NCBI RefSeq assembly: GCF_018780105.1
Contig: NZ_JADMKC010000004.1
Coordinates: 1-64,000, forward strand
Origin: Thiobacillus sp.
Lineage (GTDB): Bacteria > Pseudomonadota > Gammaproteobacteria > Burkholderiales > Thiobacillaceae
Direction of reading: 5' to 3'
DNA length: 64,000 bases
Within the stretch, counting starts at the first letter, position 1, and every line of letters starts with the position of its first letter. The notes beneath the pieces were generated by a model. The model ran no database searches, was not told where the DNA came from, and saw nothing but the letters and a program-made list of their open reading frames with translations. The translations under genes were made by a program, and so were the position numbers. This document shows, one piece after another, positions 25,087 to 33,672 of the stretch.

Positions 25087-27867
25087 CTACTCGATCAAAT
25101 CCTGTAAGGCGGGGTGTTTGCGAACCGGCTTGTCGAGGTAGTAGCCCTGCACCAGGTCGACGCCGAACTGGCGCAGCAGCGACAGGGTTTTGCCGTCGCC
25201 GACGTATTCCGCCACCACCGATTTGCCCAAGCCAAGCGCAACGCTGACCATGGCTTGTACGAAGACCTGATTGTCGGGGTCGCTGATGAGGTCGCGAATG
25301 AACATGCCGTCGATCTTGATGGTGTCGACTTTCAGGTGCTTGAGGTAGGCAAACGAGGCAAAGCCGACGCCGAAATCGTCGAGGCTGATGCCGCAGCCCA
25401 TTTGCCGCAGGGCCTCGATCATGCGCTGCGCGTCGTGCAGGTCGGACACCGCGGCGGTTTCCGTGATCTCGACGATCAGGCGGCTGGGATTGACGCTGCG
25501 GGTGCGCAGGCTTTCGCTGATGTACTGCGGCAGCGAAGGCTCGGACAGCGAGCGTCCGGACAGGTTGACAGCGATGGGCGGGATGCCCGGATTGTTCGCC
25601 AGCATCTGCACCACCGTGCCGATCACCCAGCGGTCGATGTCGAGAATGCGGCCGCTCTTTTCGGCCAGCTGGATGAAATGCGCCGGCATGATGAGCTGGT
25701 CCGGGTTGCGCTCGTCCACCATGCGGATAAGCGCTTCCAGGTGCGACAGGGCGCGGTCGTCGGTGCGGTAGACACCCTGGAAATGGAGCTCGAACAGGTT
25801 TTTTTCGAGCGCGTTGCTGATGCGTTCGCTCCACGACAGGCGGTTGCGCATTTCGGTGTCCGCCTCGAGGTCGGCGCGGAATACGCGCCAGGTGTTTTTG
25901 CCGGCCTGCTTGGCCTGGTACATCGCAATGTCGGCGCGCGCCACCAACTCGTCGGCGTCAGCGGCGTGTGTCGGGTAATAGGCGATACCGAGGCTGGCAG
26001 TGACCCGCAGGTTGCGGCCTTCAAAGCGGAAGGGAATTTGCGAAACGGCATGGATCACGCGGTCTGCCAGCGCTTCGGCTTCGTTGCCCTGCGCCGCGGG
26101 CAGCAGCACTGCGAATTCGTCGCCGCCGAGGCGTGCCAGCACTTCGTTGCGCCGGATCAGTGCGCTGACCTCGCCCGCCACCCGGATCAGCAGGGCGTCG
26201 CCGGCACGATGACCGTAGGTGTCGTTGATGGTCTTGAATTCGTCGAGGTCGAAGAACATCACCGCGCACGGAATGAAATGGCGGTCCGTCTCCAGCATGG
26301 TGCGGGTCAGCTCCTGCTGGAAACGGTGGCGATTGTAGAGCCCGGTCAGCGCGTCGCGCTCGGCCAGATAGACCAGTTGTTCTGCGGTCTGGCGTTCGCG
26401 GGTGATGTCTTCGTACACCCACAGGTGGCCGATGAAATGGCCGTCGCGATCGCGCACCGGATAGTCGAGTTCGGTAATGACGCGGCCGTCGGTCATTGCG
26501 ATTTCGAAGCTGTCGGATATCTCGCGGGTTTCCAGCACGGACAGCAGATGGTTCGAAAAGTGGTCGGGGCGTGCCAGCGCCGAGTTCGATTTGGCGAGCG
26601 CGTCGTGCACCGGCAGACCGATCAGTTCGATGCTTTCGTCGATCATCCAGGTGTGGTTGAACGCCGGGTTGTGATACACCACGCGGCCATCGGCGGCGAC
26701 GAACAGGATGCCCAGATTCATCGCCGACAGCAGCGACACCAGGCGCGCGCGCTCCTGGTCGATTTCTTCCAGATACTTGCGCTGCAGGGTTTCCGCCATG
26801 CGCAGCTCATTGAGCGCATGGCGCAGGTCGGCCTCGGTTGCCTTGATGTCGTCGATGCTGTGGATGCTGGCACGCAAGCCTTGATACACGTGGTTGCCAT
26901 CGTGGATCGGCTGCCAGTTCGCCATTGCCCAGAAATGGCCGCCGTCCTTGCGGCAGATGCGGAAGGTATAGCCCTGCCCGGCCGAGCCACGCAGCGACTG
27001 GCGCATCTGGAATTCGGCGGCGGCGCGGTCTTCCGGATGGATGATGTCCGAGGGAAAGCTTGCCAGCGCCATGCATTCCTCGACGCTGAAGCCCAACATG
27101 CGCTCGACCGATGGGTTGATCCACAGCAGTTTGCCGTTGGGCGCCAGCCAGAATTCGATGTCGTGGGTGTAGTCGGCGATGGCATGGAAGCGTGCCTCGT
27201 TTTCACGCGCCCGCTCGACGTTGACGCGAACCGATTCGGCCATGCTGTTGAAGGTGGCGATCAGCTGGCCGATTTCGTCGCCCCCTTCGCCTGCCAGCTT
27301 GATGTTGAGGTCGCCCTGTGCCATTTGCTTGCTGGCGCGGGTCAGCAAGGTAAAGCGGCGGATCACCCAGCTGGAACTCAGGGCGAGCAGCAAGCTGGTC
27401 AGCAAAAGGGCGAGCGCGGCGATGATCAGGCTTTGCTGGATATAGCGGGCGCGCGCCTCCTCAATGAACCTGCCCGACAACACCAGGATGGCTTCGCCGT
27501 AGCGCTGGCCGGCCAGTTCAATCGGGATCTGTCGCCGAAAATCTGCGTCGGCGTCGTCGGCGCCGACCTGGTGCACGATGCGGTTGCGGCTGTCGCGCAC
27601 CTCGATCATTTTCAGCCCGTTGCTATCGAGCAGGGTTTCAATGATGTCGCGGGTGCTGGCGTCGTCCTGCTGCGACAGCGGTGCCTGCAGTGCAACGCTC
27701 AGCATTTTGGCCAATTCGGTGACGCGTTGTTCACCCTGTTGCTGCAGTTCGCGGTTGGTGGACTGCATGCCGTTGCCGATCAGGAAGGCGAGCATGATGC
27801 CTTCTACTGCCAGTGCGGCAAAGGTCAGCTTGTAGCGCAGGGAGAGTTGATCCAGCCAGCTTTTCAT
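25087..27867 (-). CDS. Membrane PAS-PAS-GGDEF-EAL protein (c-di-GMP turnover)
   Basis: 926 residues: membrane helix (about 11-31), periplasmic loop (about 32-140), second helix (about 142-166), HAMP, two PAS domains (about 225-345 and 375-490), GGDEF domain with intact RLGGDEFAVLL (cyclase) but no RxxD product-inhibition site, and EAL domain (about 670-920). The EAL domain keeps EAL, VNLSG, EITE, DDFGVGF and KIDG residues but has AEYVGD in place of AEGVE, so phosphodiesterase activity is less certain. Its ATG overlaps the stop of the PhnD-like gene, which probably feeds it a periplasmic signal. Confidence 0.93.
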   Translation of the reverse strand: MKSWLDQLSLRYKLTFAALAVEGIMLAFLIGNGMQSTNRELQQQGEQRVTELAKMLSVALQAPLSQQDDASTRDIIETLLDSNGLKMIEVRDSRNRIVHQVGADDADADFRRQIPIELAGQRYGEAILVLSGRFIEEARARYIQQSLIIAALALLLTSLLLALSSSWVIRRFTLLTRASKQMAQGDLNIKLAGEGGDEIGQLIATFNSMAESVRVNVERARENEARFHAIADYTHDIEFWLAPNGKLLWINPSVERMLGFSVEECMALASFPSDIIHPEDRAAAEFQMRQSLRGSAGQGYTFRICRKDGGHFWAMANWQPIHDGNHVYQGLRASIHSIDDIKATEADLRHALNELRMAETLQRKYLEEIDQERARLVSLLSAMNLGILFVAADGRVVYHNPAFNHTWMIDESIELIGLPVHDALAKSNSALARPDHFSNHLLSVLETREISDSFEIAMTDGRVITELDYPVRDRDGHFIGHLWVYEDITRERQTAEQLVYLAERDALTGLYNRHRFQQELTRTMLETDRHFIPCAVMFFDLDEFKTINDTYGHRAGDALLIRVAGEVSALIRRNEVLARLGGDEFAVLLPAAQGNEAEALADRVIHAVSQIPFRFEGRNLRVTASLGIAYYPTHAADADELVARADIAMYQAKQAGKNTWRVFRADLEADTEMRNRLSWSERISNALEKNLFELHFQGVYRTDDRALSHLEALIRMVDERNPDQLIMPAHFIQLAEKSGRILDIDRWVIGTVVQMLANNPGIPPIAVNLSGRSLSEPSLPQYISESLRTRSVNPSRLIVEITETAAVSDLHDAQRMIEALRQMGCGISLDDFGVGFASFAYLKHLKVDTIKIDGMFIRDLISDPDNQVFVQAMVSVALGLGKSVVAEYVGDGKTLSLLRQFGVDLVQGYYLDKPVRKHPALQDLIE

Positions 27868-28757
27868 TGCGCGCCCTGCAGCATTTTCTGGGTCTGCAAT
27901 GCGTAGGGACGGAATGCATTCAGTTCGTTGCCGTTGAGCGGGCTGAAGCCGCCGAAGCCGCCTTTTTTCAGGAAGGCCTGGCCTTCGGCCGTGGCCGCAA
28001 ATGCCAGCAGGCCTTTGCGGATGGCTTGCACGTCAGCCTCGCGGATGCGCGGATGGGTCAGATAGGTCAGGCTGGATAACGGGGGGGTTTCCAGCAGAAC
28101 GTGCAATTGGCGTCGCACTTCGGGTGGGAACAGCAAGAAGGGAAGCTGCCCCACCATGGCCGCATCTGCGCGGCCCTTGACGACCTGCATGGCGGCGTTG
28201 ACGTGCGTGTCTGCATTGAGTGTGCGGAAGTCGCTGCCGCTGTTGAGCCCGTTTTCGGCCAGCTCGGCCTGCAAGGCCAGCACGATTACGGCCAGGGGGT
28301 CGGGAATGGCAATGGTGCGGCCGCGCAGCGCGTCCACTTCGCGGTAAGACGAACTGGATTTGACGACGAGCAGGCCGCGTACCGGTTCGGCGTATTTGAA
28401 CAGGGGACGATAGCCCGCATCCTGGCGTGCCAGCCAGGCAAAGTGGGGGGCGGTGAGCAGCAGGTCGTATTCGCCCTGACGCGTGCGATCGACAAAGGAT
28501 TTGAAATTGGGTGCGCTATAGATTTCGACGCGTCGCTGCAGGGTTTTTTCCAGCGCGTTCGCCAGCGGACGATAGGTCTCGACGATCTGCTTGGCAGTGG
28601 TATTGGGGAATATTCCCAATACCAGCGGCGGAGCTTCGGCCGCCCAGACTGGGCGCAGGGCGAACAGGCCGAACAGCAGCCCGAGGACGCACAGTGCGAT
28701 GCGGCGCGCGGAGTGGGCTGGGCCTGTACATAGAAAATGCTGGCTTGCTGGAATCAT
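27864..28757 (-). CDS. PhnD-like periplasmic binding protein
   Basis: 297 residues from the ATG at 28757, which has GGAG six bases upstream; a longer frame to 28856 reads through a mobile element and is rejected. Signal peptide RIALCVLGLLFGLFALRPVWA, then the PhnD family fold (LVLGIFPNTTAKQIVETYRP). The family binds phosphate, phosphite or phosphonate for ABC import, but no permease or ATPase is near. The ATGA overlap with the GGDEF-EAL gene suggests it is a sensory binding protein for that receptor. Confidence 0.85.
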   Translation of the reverse strand: MIPASQHFLCTGPAHSARRIALCVLGLLFGLFALRPVWAAEAPPLVLGIFPNTTAKQIVETYRPLANALEKTLQRRVEIYSAPNFKSFVDRTRQGEYDLLLTAPHFAWLARQDAGYRPLFKYAEPVRGLLVVKSSSSYREVDALRGRTIAIPDPLAVIVLALQAELAENGLNSGSDFRTLNADTHVNAAMQVVKGRADAAMVGQLPFLLFPPEVRRQLHVLLETPPLSSLTYLTHPRIREADVQAIRKGLLAFAATAEGQAFLKKGGFGGFSPLNGNELNAFRPYALQTQKMLQGAQ

Positions 28758-28780
28758 CGCAGGCTCCGGGTGATTCATAT

Positions 28781-28945
28781 TAGTGGCCTGCTTTCGAAAT
28801 ACTGGAACATGAAACGGCGTCTTTTTCCGCATGGCGGCGTTGCTCGTCGTTGCCATAGAGCCAGCTATGTCGCCTCCTCGCGCCTTGCCCTGCGAAAAAA
28901 TCCATCCGTTTCATTTTGTCCCCCTATTTCGAAAGCGGACCACTA
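28781..28945. mobile_element. MITE-like element, 165 bp, with 21-bp terminal inverted repeats
   Basis: The ends 28781-28801 and 28925-28945 are inverted repeats matching at 19 of 21 positions (TAGTGG..GCTTTCGAAATA). Similarity between the two halves continues inward for about 40 more bases with small gaps (for example TGAAACGG in each half). Both ends carry TA, as with TA-targeting IS630/mariner-type elements and Neisseria Correia repeats. It has no reading frame for a transposase. The right tip supplies the argA stop codon; the left tip lies 23 bp before the PhnD-like start. Confidence 0.8.
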
Positions 28946-30256
28946 GATAGCCTTTTCAAGTACTTTCGAGCGGCGTTTGTAGTTGTACAAGGCCTGCTTG
29001 CCATGCGGCAACTGGTCGGGGCTGCTGTCGATAAAGCCGCGTTCTTCGAACCACTGCTCGGTGCGGGTGGTCAGCACGAACAGCCGTTTGAAGCCGGCCT
29101 TCTTGCCGCGTTGCTCGGCTCCGGCCAGCAACAGGTCGCCAAAGCCGCGTCCGCGAAACTCGGCAGAGACCGCCAGACAGGCGAGTTCGGCGGCCAGTTC
29201 TTCGGGAAACGGATAAAGCGCGGCGCAGCCTGCGATGACGCCGTCGGATTCAAGCACCAGAAAGCGGTCGATTTCCATTTCCAGCCGTTCGCGCGAGCGG
29301 CGGACCAGAATGCCTTCGCGCTCCAGTGGTTCGATCAGGCCGAGAATGCCGCCGACATCGTCGATGGTGGCCGCGCGCAGGGTTTCCAGCGGCGCCGGCG
29401 TGATGAGTGTGCCAACGCCCTCGCGGGTGAACAGTTCGGACAACAGGGCGCCGTCGCGGTGGCGGCTGATAAGGTGGGCGCGTTTGACGCCGCCGGTGCA
29501 GGCGGTGATCGCGCAGGGCAGGTAATAGCTGACGTCTTCCGGTAGCTTGCGCGACTTGTCCAGCACCTGCCGCGCCTCGTTGACGGTGAGGGTGTTGTGG
29601 ATGGTGCGCGCCTTGTCGGGTACGCCTTCGGTGTCCATCAGGAAAATCAGCTTGTCGGCGGCCAGTTCCACCGCCGCCTGGGTGGCGACGTCTTCCAGGC
29701 TCAGGTTGAAAATCTCGCCCGTGGGGGAATAGCCGATCGGTGACAGCAGCACGATGTCGTGCTGGTCGAGCCGTCTGCGGATTGCGGCGGCATCGATTTT
29801 GCGGACTTCGCCGGTATGCAGCAGGTCGACGCCATCGCGTATCCCGAGCGGCCGCGCGGTGACGAAATTGCCCGAGGCGACGCGGATGCTTGCGCCCGCC
29901 ATCGGCGTGTTGGCGAGTCCCAGCGACAGCAGCGCTTCGATTTCGACCCGCACCGTGCCGGCCGCTTCCTTGACGCAGGCCAGCGCAGCGTCGTCGGTGA
30001 CGCGCAAGCCTTCGACGTAGCGGATCGCGGCGCCGTTTTCGTTCAGCCGCGCTTCCACCTGGGGCCGCACGCCATGAATCAGCACCAGGCGCACACCCAG
30101 GCTGTTCAACAGGTTGACGTCATGCGCCAGCTGCACGAAATCGCCGTCGGCCACCAGTTCGCCGCCGAATGCAATAACGAAAGTTTTGCCGCGAAAACCG
30201 TGGATGTAGGGCGCGGCGGAGCGAAACCAGTGAACGAAATCAGCGGTGTCTTTCAA
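28943..30256 (-). CDS. argA: Amino-acid N-acetyltransferase ArgA
   Basis: 437 residues. N-acetylglutamate synthase, first step of arginine synthesis. N-terminal amino-acid-kinase-like regulatory domain (FVIAFGGELVADGDF; VRLVLIHGVRPQVE) and C-terminal GNAT domain (about 290-430, AVSAEFRGRGFGDLLL acetyl-CoA site). The start is TTG at 30256, fitting the usual N-terminus. The TAG stop is formed by the tip of the MITE-like element, so the last residues may differ from the ancestral protein. Confidence 0.94.
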   Translation of the reverse strand: MKDTADFVHWFRSAAPYIHGFRGKTFVIAFGGELVADGDFVQLAHDVNLLNSLGVRLVLIHGVRPQVEARLNENGAAIRYVEGLRVTDDAALACVKEAAGTVRVEIEALLSLGLANTPMAGASIRVASGNFVTARPLGIRDGVDLLHTGEVRKIDAAAIRRRLDQHDIVLLSPIGYSPTGEIFNLSLEDVATQAAVELAADKLIFLMDTEGVPDKARTIHNTLTVNEARQVLDKSRKLPEDVSYYLPCAITACTGGVKRAHLISRHRDGALLSELFTREGVGTLITPAPLETLRAATIDDVGGILGLIEPLEREGILVRRSRERLEMEIDRFLVLESDGVIAGCAALYPFPEELAAELACLAVSAEFRGRGFGDLLLAGAEQRGKKAGFKRLFVLTTRTEQWFEERGFIDSSPDQLPHGKQALYNYKRRSKVLEKAI

Positions 30257-30429
30257 GGCAGGTAACCTGAATTTGAATTTTTGTACGCGAAGGATACCAA
30301 ATTGCCCTGATGGCGCGGTCTTGAGCCTGTTTCAAGTGTCGGATAAATGGATTGAATGCACTATTGCCTGCTTGATTAATTGGTGCTTAGATAACATCCG
30401 TTCATCAAAATTATCAGGAGAAGAGAATC

Positions 30430-30858
30430 ATGAAACAGGTCGTGAAGCGTGCAGTGCTGGGTAGCCTGCTGGTGCTGGGGTCCTTGGGTATGTCGACTGC
30501 CGTTCTGGCGGTGGAAAAAGAAAAGGTCGTGATCCAGGTGAGCCAGAATGACGCGGCCGCCTGGAATCTGGCTTTGAACAACGCCAAAAACATACAGAAA
30601 GATATCGGCGCCGACAAAGTCGACATCGAAGTGGTGGCCTTCGGCCCTGGCCTTGAAATGCTGAAGCTGGAATCCGAAGTGGCCAATCGCATTGGCGAAA
30701 TGGTCGATTCTGGCGTGAAAGTGGTAGCGTGCCAGAACACCATGCGCAACCGTAAAGTTGAACCGGCCGACATCAATCCCAAAGCGGGCTTTGTTCCGTC
30801 GGGTGTGGTGGAAATCATGCGCCGCCAGCAGCAGGGCTACGCTTACCTGCGGCCCTGA
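30430..30858 (+). CDS. Exported DsrE/DsrF-family protein
   Basis: 142 residues with a signal peptide (about 1-28, ending AVLAV) and a DsrE-like domain. It keeps one cysteine in VVACQNTMRN, at the place where DsrE-family members carry the reactive cysteine. AGGAGAAG ribosome site directly upstream. Periplasmic DsrE-like proteins are common in sulfur oxidisers, and a role in sulfur handling is inferred only. Single-gene unit closed by a strong terminator. Confidence 0.85.
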   Translation: MKQVVKRAVLGSLLVLGSLGMSTAVLAVEKEKVVIQVSQNDAAAWNLALNNAKNIQKDIGADKVDIEVVAFGPGLEMLKLESEVANRIGEMVDSGVKVVACQNTMRNRKVEPADINPKAGFVPSGVVEIMRRQQQGYAYLRP

Positions 30859-30863
30859 GCGTA

Positions 30864-30913
30864 TTGCGGCCATGAAAAAACCGGGCGTTTGCCCGGTTTT
30901 TTCATGGCCGCAA
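30864..30913. terminator. Bidirectional terminator with a 23-bp perfect stem
   Basis: Arms 30864-30886 and 30891-30913 are perfect inverted repeats around a GTTT loop. An A6 on the left and a T6 on the right give U-runs in both directions, serving the converging DsrE-like and rsmE genes. Confidence 0.92.
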
Positions 30914-30931
30914 TTTGAACGGGCGCCACCA

Positions 30932-31657
30932 TTAAAAATCGCCCCACAGGGTTTGCATGGCGGCGAGCGCGGCGAGCGCGGCGGTTTCGGTACGCAGGAT
31001 GCGTGCGCCCAAGCGCACCGGGATTGCGCCGGCCGCGTGCAGGGCGGCGATTTCGTCTGCCTCGAAGCCGCCTTCGGGGCCCGCTACCAGACAATCGCTG
31101 GCGCTGGGAGCAGGCAGGTCCGCCAGCCGTGCGTCGGCGAGCGGCGATAAAAACAGCAGGCGTCCTTCTGCCTGAGCGAGCCAGTTGGCCAGCGTCAGTG
31201 GGGCGCCGACCGGCGGCACCTGATTGCGCCCACACTGTTCGCAGGCGCTGGCGACCACGCCCTGCCAATGCGCCACCCGCTTGTCGGCGCGCTCGCCCGA
31301 CAGCTTGACCACGCTGCGTTTGGCGGCGATCGGCTGGATCGCCGCGACGCCGAGTTCGACCGCCTTCTGCAGGGTGTAATCCATCCGCTCGCCGCTCGAA
31401 ATGCCTTGCGCCAGCATCACGTGCAGGCGCGATTCGCGTTCGACATCGGCAAAGCCGGTGAGGCTGACCGCGACCTCATCTTTGTTGATGCGCTCGATGC
31501 GCGCGTTGTATTCGCCGCCGCAGCCATTGAACAGAACGACGGTGTCGTCCACCGCCAGCCGCAGCGCCCGTGCCGCATGGCGTGCGGGGCCTGGCGGCAG
31601 GTTGAAACGGGCACCCGGAGCGAGCGGCTGGTCGAGATAAAAACGCGGCGTGGACAT
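30932..31657 (-). CDS. rsmE: 16S rRNA (uracil1498-N3)-methyltransferase RsmE
   Basis: 241 residues from the ATG at 31657 (PRFYLDQPLAPG start typical of the family). SPOUT-fold methyltransferase that methylates U1498 of 16S rRNA; the knot region is near the C-terminus (LVAGPEGGFEADEI and LGARILRTETA). The open frame continues upstream to 32272, but that extension is antisense to the next gene. Divergent from the thioredoxin-like gene by 45 bp. Confidence 0.94.
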   Translation of the reverse strand: MSTPRFYLDQPLAPGARFNLPPGPARHAARALRLAVDDTVVLFNGCGGEYNARIERINKDEVAVSLTGFADVERESRLHVMLAQGISSGERMDYTLQKAVELGVAAIQPIAAKRSVVKLSGERADKRVAHWQGVVASACEQCGRNQVPPVGAPLTLANWLAQAEGRLLFLSPLADARLADLPAPSASDCLVAGPEGGFEADEIAALHAAGAIPVRLGARILRTETAALAALAAMQTLWGDF

Positions 31658-31702
31658 CTTGTTATTATGCCGGTGTTGTCCCAATTTTCTGCGGAGCACG
31701 TC

Positions 31703-32260
31703 ATGGTTTCCCTGCTCACCCCAGTGTGCGATTTTGGCTGGAAGGCCCCCGATTTCAGCCTCCCCGGCGTGGATGGCCGGCAGTGGAGACTGCACGATGC
31801 GATGGGCGCGAATGGTTTGCTGGTGATGTTCATATGCAACCACTGCCCCTACGTGAAAGCCATCCGCCCGCGCCTGGTGCGCGACCTCGCCGAACTCAAG
31901 CGGCATGGCATTCACGCCATCGCCATCATGTCGAACGATCCGACCGAATATGCCGAGGATTCGTTCGACAACATGAGAGCGGTGGCGACGGAATTCGATT
32001 TCCCCTTTCCCTACGTGATCGACGCTACGCAACAGGTCGCCAAGGCCTACGGTGCGGTATGCACGCCGGATTTCTTTGGTTTCAATCGCGATTACGAACT
32101 GCAGTACCGCGGCCGTTTCGACGAATCGCGCAAGGAAACCGCGCCCGAGGGCGTGCGCCGCGATCTGTTCGAGGCGATGAAGGACATCGCTGTCAGCCAG
32201 CGCGGGCCCAGCGAGCAGATTCCCAGCATGGGGTGCTCGATCAAATGGAAAGGGGAATGA
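31703..32260 (+). CDS. Thioredoxin-like (AhpC/TSA-type) protein
   Basis: 185 residues of the thioredoxin fold with a CxxC site in FICNHCPYVKA (about residues 43-53) and cis-Pro region VCTPDFFGF. No signal peptide, so cytoplasmic. Members of this CNHC group are annotated as peroxiredoxin or thiol-disulfide proteins without a known substrate. CGGAG ribosome site six bases before the ATG. It overlaps none of its neighbours but is 1 nt from the methyltransferase ATG, suggesting one operon. Confidence 0.87.
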   Translation: MVSLLTPVCDFGWKAPDFSLPGVDGRQWRLHDAMGANGLLVMFICNHCPYVKAIRPRLVRDLAELKRHGIHAIAIMSNDPTEYAEDSFDNMRAVATEFDFPFPYVIDATQQVAKAYGAVCTPDFFGFNRDYELQYRGRFDESRKETAPEGVRRDLFEAMKDIAVSQRGPSEQIPSMGCSIKWKGE

Positions 32261-32261
32261 C

Positions 32262-32879
32262 ATGGTCGACAATCGTCAGCACTGGGAGTCGGTTTACCAC
32301 CACAAGGCGACCGACGCGGTCAGCTGGTTTCAGCCACACGCCGCGTCGTCGCTGCGCTTGATCCAGGGCTGCACCGACATCCATGCGCACATCATCGACG
32401 TCGGCGGCGGCGCCTCGGTGCTGGTGGATGATCTGCTCGACGCCGGCTATCGCAATCTGAGCGTACTTGATCTGGCTGAATCGGCGCTGGCCGCCAGCCG
32501 CCAGCGGCTGGGCGTACGCGCTCAGCCAGTGCAATGGATCGCAGCCGACATCACGCAGGCTGAGCTGCTACCCGCCGCGCGTTACGATGTCTGGCACGAC
32601 CGTGCGGTGTTTCATTTTCTGACGGACCCGGCCGATCGCGCACGCTATGTGGAAACGGTTCTGAAAAGCGTGAAGCCGGGCGGCCACGTCATCGTGGCGA
32701 CATTCGGCCCCGGCGGGCCGCTGCAATGCTCGGGGCTGGAGGTGGTGCGCTATGCGCCCGACGCGCTGCATGCTGAATTTGGCGCGCCCTTTCGTCTGAT
32801 CAGGCATGAAACCGAAATCCATCACACCCCGACAGGGAAGGAGCAGGAATTTGTGTACTGTTATTGCGTGCGGGTCTGA
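32262..32879 (+). CDS. Class I SAM-dependent methyltransferase
   Basis: 205 residues with a clear SAM site (IIDVGGGASVLVDDLL, about 42-57) and the post-motif DVWHDRAVFHFL. It starts with HWESVYHHK, typical of a group related to thiopurine/tellurite-type small-molecule methyltransferases. Substrate unknown. The ATG is 1 nt after the previous stop, so it is co-translated with the thioredoxin-like gene. Confidence 0.85.
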   Translation: MVDNRQHWESVYHHKATDAVSWFQPHAASSLRLIQGCTDIHAHIIDVGGGASVLVDDLLDAGYRNLSVLDLAESALAASRQRLGVRAQPVQWIAADITQAELLPAARYDVWHDRAVFHFLTDPADRARYVETVLKSVKPGGHVIVATFGPGGPLQCSGLEVVRYAPDALHAEFGAPFRLIRHETEIHHTPTGKEQEFVYCYCVRV

Positions 32880-32881
32880 CC

Positions 32882-33664
32882 GTGCTTGAAGACGTCAAAG
32901 CCCTGGTCCGGGAAATCGCACAGCGCGAGGTGAGCCCGCGCTTTCTCAAGGTGGCGCACAGCCACAAGGCCGACGGCAGCCTGTTTACGGAGGCGGACGC
33001 AGCGACGCAGGCGGCGCTCGAGCAGGCGCTGCCGTTGATCCGCGACGTGCCGGTGCTGGGCGAGGAAATGACCGAGCAGCAGCAGCACGACGCCTGGAAC
33101 GCCGGGCGCGACGGCATGTGGTGCGTCGATCCGATCGACGGCACCTCCAACTTCGTGGCCGGGGTGCCGTATTTTGCCGTTTCGGTGGCCTATCTCTACA
33201 AGGGCGAGCGCCAGCTCGGCGTGATCTACGATCCGATCGCCGATGAAATGTTCAGCGCTGAACGCGGCAAGGGCGCCCATCTCAATGGCACGCCGCTGCC
33301 ACTGCGGCCGGCGGCCACGGAGCTCAAGCGCGCGCTGGCCGGGGTGGAAATGAAGCGGATCAAACGCGAGCTTGCCGGGCGGCTGGCTTCATGGCCGCCG
33401 TATGCCTCGCAGCGCAACTTCGGCGCCAGCACGCTGGACTGGTGCTACACCGCGGCGGGTCGTTTCGACATCTATGTGCACGGCGGGCAAAAGCTGTGGG
33501 ATTACGCAGCCGGCGCGCTGATTCTGGAAGAGGCCGGCGGGCGGCTGTCCAGCTTGAGCGGCAGCTTCGATACGGCGAACATCTGGGAGCGTTCGGTGGT
33601 GGCTTCGGCCAGTCCGGAGCTGTTCGAACTGTGGCGTGACTGGCTGAAAGCCGCAGGCGCGTAA
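32882..33664 (+). CDS. Inositol-monophosphatase-family phosphatase
   Basis: 260 residues with the metal-binding DPIDGTSNF (about residues 82-90), the FTEADAATQ upstream acid site, and WDYAAGALILEEAGG near the C-terminus. The family covers inositol monophosphatase, fructose-1,6-bisphosphatase-like and 3'(2'),5'-bisphosphate nucleotidase (CysQ). CysQ would suit sulfur metabolism, but the motif looks more like SuhB-type. Start GTG 32882 (2 nt after the previous stop) or GTG 32864, which overlaps it. Confidence 0.85.
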   Translation: MLEDVKALVREIAQREVSPRFLKVAHSHKADGSLFTEADAATQAALEQALPLIRDVPVLGEEMTEQQQHDAWNAGRDGMWCVDPIDGTSNFVAGVPYFAVSVAYLYKGERQLGVIYDPIADEMFSAERGKGAHLNGTPLPLRPAATELKRALAGVEMKRIKRELAGRLASWPPYASQRNFGASTLDWCYTAAGRFDIYVHGGQKLWDYAAGALILEEAGGRLSSLSGSFDTANIWERSVVASASPELFELWRDWLKAAGA

Positions 33665-33672
33665 GCGGGCCT

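Noticed and set aside
25114-27906. 930-codon open frame on the + strand
   Set aside because: It is antisense to the PAS-GGDEF-EAL gene, whose domains are fully recognisable; high GC leaves the opposite strand without stops. The amino-acid make-up (many His, Val, Gly, Ala, Asp) shows no domain.
28758-28856. N-terminal extension of the PhnD-like gene
   Set aside because: It would read through the MITE-like element; ATG 28757 has its own GGAG site.
31658-32272. Extension of the rsmE frame to 32272
   Set aside because: Antisense to the thioredoxin-like gene; RsmE starts at 31657 by family pattern.
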